A stretch of DNA of 6,294 nucleotides. It comes from Acidobacteriota bacterium (lineage in GTDB: Bacteria; Acidobacteriota; Terriglobia; Bryobacterales; Bryobacteraceae). The notes under the pieces were generated by a model, which was not told where the DNA came from, made no database searches, and was given only the letters and a program-made list of their open reading frames with translations. Numbering within the stretch: the stretch's first letter is position 1; every line of letters begins with the position of its first letter. Of this stretch, positions 1-4,778 are shown one piece after another. The translations under genes were made by a program, and so were the position numbers. The stretch covers positions 1 through 6,294 of the forward strand of contig VFZQ01000332.1 of NCBI GenBank assembly GCA_016871135.1, read 5' to 3'.

Positions 1-391
1 CGCCAATCCGCACAACATCACCATCGCAATCGAACACCTCCGCCGCGCCGAAACGAACGTCGTCAACAAGGTTGCCGAAGCCGTGCAACTCGCCGACGAC
101 ACCGCACACCCCAACGTCCGCATCGTCGTCGACTACTACCATCTACGCCACGAAAACGACATCCCCGACGTGCTCTACAAAGCGCAGAAGCACATCGTGC
201 ATCTCCACATCGCCAACCCCGCCGGCCGCGTCTGGCCCACCCGCGCCGACAACGATCCCTACTACAAACGCTTCTTCGAAGTCGTGCGAGAGATCGGCTA
301 TCGCGGCGGCATCTCCATCGAAGCCCCCAACGGCAAGATGGTGAACGATGCCCCCGAATCCCTACGCTTCTTCGCCGAAATGCTTGGGTAA
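1..391 (+). CDS. Sugar isomerase/epimerase, TIM-barrel (AP_endonuc_2 / DTE-like), 5'-truncated
   Basis: The frame is open from base 2 and stops at TAA 389-391, giving 129 C-terminal residues of a protein whose family is usually 260-300 aa. From memory of the D-tagatose/D-psicose 3-epimerase site (Glu152, Glu158, Asp185, His188, His211, Glu246), the visible fragment matches well: E11, E17, D44, H47, H69 and E107, with identical 152-158, 152-185 and 185-188 spacings. These should form the divalent-metal and substrate site. Other family signatures are VVDYYH (42-47), HLHIAN (67-72) and a GYRGGISIEA strand (99-108). No export signal can be judged because the N-terminus is outside the window; the family is cytoplasmic in most bacteria. 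The likely role is isomerisation or epimerisation of a keto sugar, or a lyase step on 3-keto sugars, since relatives do both. The substrate cannot be told from sequence. The fold assignment is strong; the exact reaction is not. Confidence 0.88.
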   Translation, partial: ANPHNITIAIEHLRRAETNVVNKVAEAVQLADDTAHPNVRIVVDYYHLRHENDIPDVLYKAQKHIVHLHIANPAGRVWPTRADNDPYYKRFFEVVREIGYRGGISIEAPNGKMVNDAPESLRFFAEMLG

Positions 392-461
392 CAGCGTTAG
401 TAACCGTCAGTAGCCGCGATTTGAGGCCGATTTCCTCTCCTCTTCCCGCATCATGACGTGA

Positions 462-489
462 CCGGCCCTGTGCCGGAACTCTTGGAGGA
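462..489 (+). promoter_or_regulatory. Leader hairpin and Shine-Dalgarno of the small secreted protein gene
   Basis: A 5-bp perfect stem CCGGC (462-466) / GCCGG (472-476) with a 5-nt loop is followed by a strong Shine-Dalgarno GGAGGA (484-489), three bases before the ATG at 493. The tight spacing and purine-rich core support the chosen start. The hairpin lies between the upstream isomerase gene and this site, so it could be a weak terminator or a leader structure. No T-run follows it. I see no convincing -35/-10 pair in the rest of 392-492. Confidence 0.35.
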
Positions 490-492
490 AAC

Positions 493-855
493 ATGAAATT
501 CATATTCACTGCGGTATTGCTGGGGGGCGCCATGACCTGGGCCCAGACATTTTCATCCCCCGTGCGCGACGTCGAGAATCCCGACCGCGCCCTGGTAACC
601 GCCACCTGCACCGTCGACTTCGGAACGAACTCCAGCCAGGAAGTGGCCGGCACGTGCAACGCACAATTTGCCGGGTTCAAGCCCATCGTCGTAACCAGCA
701 TCGAAACCATCTGCCGATCCAACAATTCGACCGATCGTTTCCGCGCTAACACCAACTCGCTCTGGGGGGCCTCAAACAACGTCGGCCTTTACGATGCCAT
801 CGGCGGCATGCTCGGTGCCGGGATCATGACCGATGTCGTCTTTCAGGGCGCGTAG
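493..855 (+). CDS. Small secreted protein of unknown function
   Basis: This is a 120-aa protein with a clear Sec signal peptide: K2, a hydrophobic core at about residues 3-14, and a likely cut near A17-Q18. The mature part has about 103 residues, is rich in Ser, Thr, Asn and Val, has no further membrane segment, and contains three cysteines (39, 55, 74). An odd number could mean one disulfide plus a free thiol. The start is supported by GGAGGA at 484-489. The mature N-terminus (VRDVENPDR, 24-32) reminds me of secreted hypothetical proteins I associate with Acidobacteriota, but that is recollection, not a search. Some of those are longer, so a shortened or decayed member cannot be excluded. 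Composition is ordinary for a real gene. It is followed at once by an inverted repeat (857-904), which suggests a monocistronic unit. No function is claimed. Confidence 0.72.
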   Translation: MKFIFTAVLLGGAMTWAQTFSSPVRDVENPDRALVTATCTVDFGTNSSQEVAGTCNAQFAGFKPIVVTSIETICRSNNSTDRFRANTNSLWGASNNVGLYDAIGGMLGAGIMTDVVFQGA

Positions 856-856
856 C

Positions 857-904
857 GAGAGCCCTTGCGCCTTGTCGCCAGACCGTCGGGCGCTAGCGGC
901 TCTC
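857..904 (+). terminator. Nested inverted repeat, candidate terminator after the small secreted gene
   Basis: Two nested perfect stems start two bases after the stop codon at 855: outer GAGAGCC (857-863) with GGCTCTC (898-904), inner GCGCC (867-871) with GGCGC (889-893), and a 17-nt apical loop (872-888). The position and G+C-rich stems fit a transcription terminator or a 3'-end stabilising structure. There is no U-tract (CCTTCGTC follows), so intrinsic termination is uncertain. Confidence 0.45.
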
Positions 905-983
905 CCTTCGTCTCAATGAATCCCCGCCTTATCCGCCAGCAAGCCGCCTTCACGACTGCCAGTTGCGTACTCTACGCCTTCGG

Positions 984-1004
984 CTACGTCGCCCCGTAGT
1001 AGGA
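984..1004 (+). promoter_or_regulatory. Hairpin and Shine-Dalgarno ahead of the PEP-CTERM gene
   Basis: CTACG (984-988) pairs perfectly with CGTAG (995-999) across a 6-nt loop. Directly after it is AGGA (1001-1004), nine bases before the ATG at 1014, a usable Shine-Dalgarno. A second CTACG at 972-976 could pair with the same CGTAG instead, so two alternative folds are possible next to the ribosome-binding site. No clear sigma-70 promoter is visible in 905-983. Confidence 0.35.
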
Positions 1005-1013
1005 ATAACGACC

Positions 1014-1823
1014 ATGAAACTACTTCTTTTCGCCGCGACAGCCGCCATCGGCTGCGCTGGCCCGATTCTCTACACCATCGGCGCCGATCCTTCCGGCGTT
1101 CCCAATCAACTCGTGCGCGTCGACACCAACACCGCTTCAGTTGTCACGGTCACGACAATCGGAGACGGCGCGACCAGTTTTGCCGGGGGAATACAAGCAT
1201 TCACTGCCACCGGTTTTGGCGGCTTCGCGACCGACTCCAATGGCCTGGCCGGAATCGTCCAATACGATACTTCTGGGATCGTTTCCTTTAGCCTGGCGCT
1301 CGGCACGTTCCAACCCGGCGGCATTTTCATCGACTTCGCTAACATCCTCGGATATTGGGTTGAGAACGATTCAAACGGCAATTGGAAAATCGCCACCCCC
1401 AGCACTTTGGCCTCGGGTGGCGGAGAACTCGCCTCTGGACTCGCAGTTGATACCGCCTCCTCCACGCTCTATCTCGTTCTCAACGATTCGCAGGGAAACT
1501 CCCGGCTTCTCGGCCTCGACGCCGCCACAGGCACCGAAACCGCCAATGTCTCTCTTGGCGTCGGCTTCTATGGCGGCGTCGCGTTTGATCCCGCCGTCGC
1601 GTTGTTCTATCTCATCGCATCGAATTCCCAAGGCGAAGCGACGCTTTACAACTACTCGCTCGGTGGCCCGCCACCGACGCCTTTGTTCAGTCTTGGCACA
1701 CAAGGCTTTCAATTTGCCGCTCTGACGGTCGCCGTCGAAGATGTGCCCGAACCGTCGGCCTGGCTAATCACGCTTGTAGGTCTCGGAACTCTGAGCGCGT
1801 GGGTCCGCACACGCCGCGCTTAG
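1014..1823 (+). CDS. PEP-CTERM sorting-domain protein with propeller-like repeats
   Basis: This is a 269-aa exported protein. The ATG at 1014 is preferred over an in-frame TTG at 963 because AGGA (1001-1004) precedes it and a signal peptide (MKLLLFAATAAIGCAG) starts exactly there. C14 sits in an A-I-G-C context, a poor but possible lipobox. The C-terminus is a classic PEP-CTERM tripartite signal: V-PEP (244-247), a hydrophobic helix (about 249-263) and a basic tail (RTRR, 265-268). Such proteins are exported and then processed by an exosortase, and are linked to extracellular polymer or biofilm matrix; no exosortase lies in this window. The body contains five copies of a strand-turn motif centred on S-x-G (28, 77, 122, 161 and 207 for the Gly), 39-49 residues apart, typically preceded by an LY or FY strand. 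This looks like blades of a beta-propeller. Ligand and function are unknown. It ends in a hairpin shared with the convergent gene. Confidence 0.9.
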   Translation: MKLLLFAATAAIGCAGPILYTIGADPSGVPNQLVRVDTNTASVVTVTTIGDGATSFAGGIQAFTATGFGGFATDSNGLAGIVQYDTSGIVSFSLALGTFQPGGIFIDFANILGYWVENDSNGNWKIATPSTLASGGGELASGLAVDTASSTLYLVLNDSQGNSRLLGLDAATGTETANVSLGVGFYGGVAFDPAVALFYLIASNSQGEATLYNYSLGGPPPTPLFSLGTQGFQFAALTVAVEDVPEPSAWLITLVGLGTLSAWVRTRRA

Positions 1824-1847
1824 CCGGTCAACTCGGTCGGCTAAAGC
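1818..1847. terminator. Convergent-gene hairpin containing both stop codons
   Basis: GCTTAGCCG (1818-1826) pairs with CGGCTAAAGC (1838-1847) with one bulged A and an 11-nt loop. The TAG of the PEP-CTERM gene (1821-1823) and the TAG of the opposite-strand hydrolase gene (1841-1843 read on the minus strand) are base-paired to each other. The position suggests a bidirectional terminator, but neither side is followed by a T-run. Confidence 0.45.
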
Positions 1848-2521
1848 CCCCGCACCCAAATATTCCGGAACAACAACCGCGTATCCTTCACGTCCGGATG
1901 AAAGTGATCCTGCAGCCGTAGCGGCCCAGGCGTGCAAACGGAGGTGCCGTCGTCGCCCGGCGTCGGTTTGACGATCCGCGCGTGATCCTGAATCACCACG
2001 CCGTTATGCAGCAACGTCAGCGTCGCCGGGCGCTCCACTTTCCCATCGGCCGCGCACACCGGTGCGTGAAACACGAAATCGTAGCTCTGCCACTCGCCCG
2101 GCTTGCGTGACACATTCACCAGCGGATCGTGTTGTCCATACACCGATCCCGCCGACCCCGCCCGGTACGTCGGATTCTCAAACGAGTCGAGCACCTGCAC
2201 CTCGTAGCGCCCCTGCAAGAACACGCCGCTATTCCCCTTCGCCTGGCCCTTCACGGTAGGCATGTCCGGCGTCGCAAACTCAAGATGGATCTGCGCGCTG
2301 CCAAACTTCTCCCGCGACTGTAAATCGCCCGAGCCGCTCTTGCACACCAGCACGCCGTCTTCAACCGTCCATTCCGCCGCGCGCCCATCGGGGTGCGTCC
2401 AAGCCTCGGCCGACTTGCCGTCGAAGAGCACCACCGCATCCGACGGCGCCTTCATCGGCCCGCCCGGATCGACAACCTTCGGCTGCGTAAACGCAGCCAC
2501 GCAGAAAAAGAAGAGCCGCAT
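1841..2521 (-). CDS. Secreted 3-keto-glycoside (3-keto-disaccharide) hydrolase, PF06439/DUF1080
   Basis: This is a 226-aa protein read on the minus strand. Hallmarks of PF06439 occur in order: LFDGKSAEAW (32-41), WTVEDGVLVC (51-60), an FGSAQIHLEF strand (73-82), GNSGVFLQGRYEVQVLDSF (96-114), SVYGQHDPLVN (126-136), a PGEWQSYDF stretch (141-149) and a closing LFRNIWVR strand. The fold is a concanavalin-like beta-sandwich. Members cleave glycosides already oxidised at C3, acting with an oxidoreductase that is not seen here. The start at 2521 has AGGGG seven bases upstream and gives a short export signal (MRLFFFCVAAF). An in-frame ATG at 2569 is rejected because it lies inside the tRNA. Length is near a single-domain member of the family. 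The gene lies 20 nt behind tRNA-Ser on the same strand, so its mRNA probably begins at or inside the tRNA transcript. The family call is sure; the substrate is unknown. Confidence 0.93.
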   Translation of the reverse strand: MRLFFFCVAAFTQPKVVDPGGPMKAPSDAVVLFDGKSAEAWTHPDGRAAEWTVEDGVLVCKSGSGDLQSREKFGSAQIHLEFATPDMPTVKGQAKGNSGVFLQGRYEVQVLDSFENPTYRAGSAGSVYGQHDPLVNVSRKPGEWQSYDFVFHAPVCAADGKVERPATLTLLHNGVVIQDHARIVKPTPGDDGTSVCTPGPLRLQDHFHPDVKDTRLLFRNIWVRGL

Positions 2522-2541
2522 CAGTGTGCCCCTGGAAAGAA

Positions 2542-2631
2542 TGGCGGAGAGAGTGAGATTCGAACTCACGGTAGACTTGCGCCTACGGCGGTTTTCAAGA
2601 CCGCTGCCTTAAACCGCTCGGCCATCTCTCC
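2542..2631 (-). tRNA. tRNA-Ser (anticodon UGA), CCA encoded
   Basis: A complete type-II tRNA is read on the minus strand. The acceptor stem GGAGAGA (2631-2625) pairs with TCTCTCC (2552-2546), followed by discriminator G (2545) and an encoded CCA (2544-2542). The anticodon stem GCGGT/ACCGC (2604-2600 / 2592-2588) holds loop CTTGAAA with anticodon TGA at 2597-2595. A long variable arm (stem GTAGGC/GTCTAC around GCAA, one G-T pair) is typical of serine tRNA. The T arm is GTGAG-TTCGAAT-CTCAC. It decodes UCA and, by wobble or modification, other UCN codons. All stems are intact, so the gene should be functional. No integrase or duplicated 3' end is present, so there is no sign of its use as an attachment site here. 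Confidence 0.98.
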
Positions 2632-2640
2632 GCTCTTTCC

Positions 2641-2666
2641 AATATACGCGATGCGGATCTTGTCAA
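2641..2666 (-). promoter_or_regulatory. Candidate sigma-70-type promoter for tRNA-Ser and the downstream hydrolase gene
   Basis: On the minus strand a perfect TTGACA (2666-2661) is followed by TATATT (2646-2641), which ends 9 nt before the mature tRNA 5' end at 2631. Transcription would start around 2635-2633, giving a very short 5' leader, as is common for tRNA genes. The spacer is only 14 nt against an optimum of 17, which is the main doubt. This is the only AT-rich patch between the tRNA and the divergent BON gene. Confidence 0.45.
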
Positions 2667-2678
2667 AGTTTTGTAAAT

Positions 2679-2716
2679 GCGGAATCCGCGTGAAATCCGC
2701 GCCCGCGGTTTCCGCG
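2679..2716. repeat. Short G+C-rich intergenic repeat with imperfect hairpins
   Basis: Three copies of TCCGCG occur at 2685-2690, 2696-2701 and 2711-2716; the first two are 11 bases apart, about one helical turn. The unit also forms hairpins: GCGGA/TCCGC around a single A (2679-2689), and GAAA(T)CCGC/GCGGTTTC with loop GCCC (2692-2712). It lies in the leader of the BON gene, between the tRNA promoter and the Shine-Dalgarno. It could be a dispersed intergenic repeat, an operator or a leader structure; sequence alone does not decide. Confidence 0.5.
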
Positions 2717-2738
2717 TCTTATTGGCAGGAGACCTAAA

Positions 2739-3221
2739 ATGAAACACACACTGATAACCCTTCTGATCGCCGGAGCGAGCGTCCTGCCCGCCAACGAAAA
2801 GGTTCGCACCGAACTGATCACACTTCCCTTCTTGTCGGTTTATGACAACCTGTCCTACCGCGTCGACGGCGAGACCGTCTACCTTTCCGGGCACGTCATC
2901 CGTCCGACACTGAAGACCGACGCCGCCCGCCGCGTGGCTCGCCTCGAAGGCGTCGCCAACGTCGTCAACAACATCGAAGTGCTGCCGCTGTCGCCCAACG
3001 ACGACCGCCTTCGGATCGCCGTCGCGCGCGCCGTCTACGGCCACGTCGCTCTCAATCGTTACGCGCTCGGCGCCAACCCGTCGATCCGCATTCTCGTCAA
3101 AAACGGCAACGTCACACTCGAAGGCTTCGTCGCCCGGGAGATGGAACGTAACATCGCCAACATCGCCGCCAACGGCGTCGCCGGCGTCTTCTCGGTAACC
3201 AACAACTTGCGCATTGGGTAA
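2739..3221 (+). CDS. Exported protein with two BON domains
   Basis: This is a 160-aa protein with a Sec signal peptide (MKHTLITLLIAGASVLPA, likely cut after A18). Two BON domains follow, at about residues 20-84 and 86-160. Each shows the family pattern: a VYLSGHV or VTLEGFV strand-turn, then a helix, then a GVANVVNNIEV or GVFSVTNNLRI closing motif (G-V-x-x-V-x-N-N). BON modules bind phospholipid or stay at envelope surfaces; OsmY and the outer-membrane lipoprotein DolP (YraP) carry two each. This one lacks a lipobox, so it is probably soluble in the periplasm. The start at 2739 is backed by AGGAGA (2727-2732). It ends 9 nt before the sulfatase gene and in the same frame, suggesting one transcript and translational coupling. 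A role in envelope integrity or as a partner of the exported sulfatase is inference. Domain assignment is firm. Confidence 0.9.
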   Translation: MKHTLITLLIAGASVLPANEKVRTELITLPFLSVYDNLSYRVDGETVYLSGHVIRPTLKTDAARRVARLEGVANVVNNIEVLPLSPNDDRLRIAVARAVYGHVALNRYALGANPSIRILVKNGNVTLEGFVAREMERNIANIAANGVAGVFSVTNNLRIG

Positions 3222-3230
3222 CGTAGTTGG

Positions 3231-4655
3231 ATGCCGATATCGCGCCGCGCCTTTCTGGCGAGCCTTACCGCAACAGCAACCGCCCAGCCCATTCGTCCGC
3301 CAAACATCATCTTGATCATGGCCGACGACATGGGCTGGGGCGATTTAAGTTGCCAGGGCTCGCCCGACATTCGCACGCCGCACATCGACCGAATGGCCGC
3401 CGAAGGCACGCGCTTCACACACTTCTACGCGCAACCGCTGTGCGGCCCATCGCGTGCCGCTTTGATGACCGGCTGTTACCCCGTGCGCAACAGCCTCATG
3501 TTCAACCACCTGCCCAAGGCGCGCACCGGCATCCATCCCAACGAGATGACGATGCCCGAAATGCTGAAGCAGAAGGGCTACGCGACGATGGCAATCGGCA
3601 AGTGGCATCTCGGCGACGCGCCGCCATTTCTCCCGACCAAGCACGGTTTTGATCGCTGGTTCGGACTGCCCTATTCGAACGACATGTGGCCGTTCCACCC
3701 CAAAATCGTCAAGCCCGCTCGCGAAGCGCAACAAGGCGACATCGCCCGCGCCCGCGCCAAATTCACCGGCTACGACGGCCAAGGTCAAGTCTATCCGCCC
3801 GATTGGTTCCCCGATCTCCCGCTGATGCGCGACGGCGATGTCGCCGAACTCAATCCCGAACAGAATCAACTCACCGAACGCTATACGCGCGAAGCGCTGA
3901 ACTTCATCACGGCCAACAAGGCCAGGCCCTTCTTCATCTATCTCGCGCACACCATGCCGCACGTGCCACTCTTTCCAGGAAAGAACTTCGAAGGCAAGAG
4001 CCCCCGCGGCCGCTACGGCGACGTCATCGAAGAGCTCGACGCCTCTGTCGGCGCAATTCTCGAACACGTGCGAAAGCAAGCTCTCGATAACGAGACCCTG
4101 GTCATCTTCACCTCCGACAACGGCCCCTGGGCGCCCTACGGCATCGACGCCGGATCGGCCGGCCCACTGCGCGGTGCCAAGGGCTCGCACTGGGAAGGCG
4201 GCATCCGCGTACCCTTCATCGCGCGCTGGCCCGGCCGCGTGCGCCGGGGCGTCGTGACCAACGAAATCGCCGCGTCCATCGACCTGCTTTCCACCTTCGC
4301 CGCCTTCGCCGACGCCCACCTCCCCGCGCACAAGATCGACGGCCTCAACCTCGCGCCGTTCCTGATCGGAGCGGCGGCCAAGAGCCCCCGCGACGACTTT
4401 TTCTACTACGCCGCGCCCGCGCAATACCTCGCCGCCGACGGCCGCCCGGCCAATCAGCGCAACCTCGTCGCCGTGCGCAGCGGCCCGTGGAAACTGCATG
4501 TCGCGACAGGCGAACTGTACAACCTCCGCGAAGACACCGGCGAACAGAAGAACGTCGCCGCCAAGTACCCGCAACACGCCGCACGCCTGCGCGCGATGGG
4601 CGAACGCTTCAACGCCGCAATCGTCGAGGAAGTCCGCCCGCTTGGGCACCTGTGA
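3231..4655 (+). CDS. Exported sulfatase (arylsulfatase A-like, formylglycine type)
   Basis: This is a 474-aa protein, the usual size for a single-domain sulfatase. S-R-R-A-F-L (4-9) is a twin-arginine motif, followed by a short weak hydrophobic stretch and an ATA cut site (A16-A18), so Tat export is likely. Catalytic features in order: metal ligands D32-D33 in MADDMGWGDL; C71-G-P-S-R75, the C-x-P-S-R sequence whose cysteine is converted to formylglycine; K124 and H126 in GKWHLG; H240 in AHTMPH; D296-N297 in SDNG; K317 in GAKGSHWEGGIRVP. All expected residues are present, so it should be active once matured by a formylglycine-generating enzyme, which is not in this window. Likely substrates are sulfate esters of polysaccharides or other organics; which one cannot be told. 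The Shine-Dalgarno is weak (TTGGG at 3214-3218) and no other start is available, so translation probably depends on the BON gene just upstream. Confidence 0.95.
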   Translation: MPISRRAFLASLTATATAQPIRPPNIILIMADDMGWGDLSCQGSPDIRTPHIDRMAAEGTRFTHFYAQPLCGPSRAALMTGCYPVRNSLMFNHLPKARTGIHPNEMTMPEMLKQKGYATMAIGKWHLGDAPPFLPTKHGFDRWFGLPYSNDMWPFHPKIVKPAREAQQGDIARARAKFTGYDGQGQVYPPDWFPDLPLMRDGDVAELNPEQNQLTERYTREALNFITANKARPFFIYLAHTMPHVPLFPGKNFEGKSPRGRYGDVIEELDASVGAILEHVRKQALDNETLVIFTSDNGPWAPYGIDAGSAGPLRGAKGSHWEGGIRVPFIARWPGRVRRGVVTNEIAASIDLLSTFAAFADAHLPAHKIDGLNLAPFLIGAAAKSPRDDFFYYAAPAQYLAADGRPANQRNLVAVRSGPWKLHVATGELYNLREDTGEQKNVAAKYPQHAARLRAMGERFNAAIVEEVRPLGHL

Positions 4656-4778
4656 TCCTCAGGCCGCGCATACGCGGCGAGGTGCGATTGACGATCATCG
4701 GTCATAGTCGAAATTGTGCATGGCGGATGGGAGGGCGCCTGGTCAAGCGCTGGCCGGCCAATCCTGACGGAGCCCATC
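4656..4778. other. Intergenic region between convergent sulfatase and GGDEF-EAL genes
   Basis: This 123-nt stretch separates two convergent genes. Besides the hairpin at 4663-4678 it holds a perfect 10-bp palindrome TGGCCGGCCA (4751-4760), 18 nt beyond the stop of the minus-strand gene, which may be that gene's 3' structure. I see no coding sequence, promoter or RNA gene here. Confidence 0.4.
4663..4678 (+). terminator. Short hairpin after the sulfatase gene
   Basis: A perfect 6-bp stem GCCGCG/CGCGGC with loop CATA begins 7 nt after the sulfatase stop codon. The stem is strong and well placed for a terminator, but no T-run follows, so it may instead protect the 3' end of the transcript. Confidence 0.45.

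Noticed and set aside
63..779. 238-codon minus-strand frame across the isomerase end and the small secreted gene
   Set aside because: The product is an arginine-rich low-complexity sequence spanning two well-supported plus-strand genes; it is a composition artefact.
963..1013. TTG at 963 as an earlier start of the PEP-CTERM protein
   Set aside because: It would put an arginine-rich stretch before the signal peptide; the ATG at 1014 has a Shine-Dalgarno and begins exactly at the signal peptide.
2522..2569. ATG at 2569 as start of the hydrolase
   Set aside because: It lies inside the T arm region of tRNA-Ser and would add 16 residues before a good signal peptide that has its own Shine-Dalgarno.
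2542..2631. tRNA-Ser as a genomic-island attachment site
   Set aside because: No integrase, no repeated tRNA 3' end and no mobile genes are found in the window.
2660..2722. Plus-strand promoter for the BON gene (TTGTCA at 2660, TCTTAT at 2717)
   Set aside because: The two boxes are far too distant to work together and no partner hexamer lies at a proper spacing for either.
3345..4649. 434-codon open frame antisense to the sulfatase gene
   Set aside because: Long antisense frames are expected opposite G+C-rich genes with strong third-position bias. The sulfatase on the plus strand has every family motif; the antisense product shows none and no ribosome-binding site.
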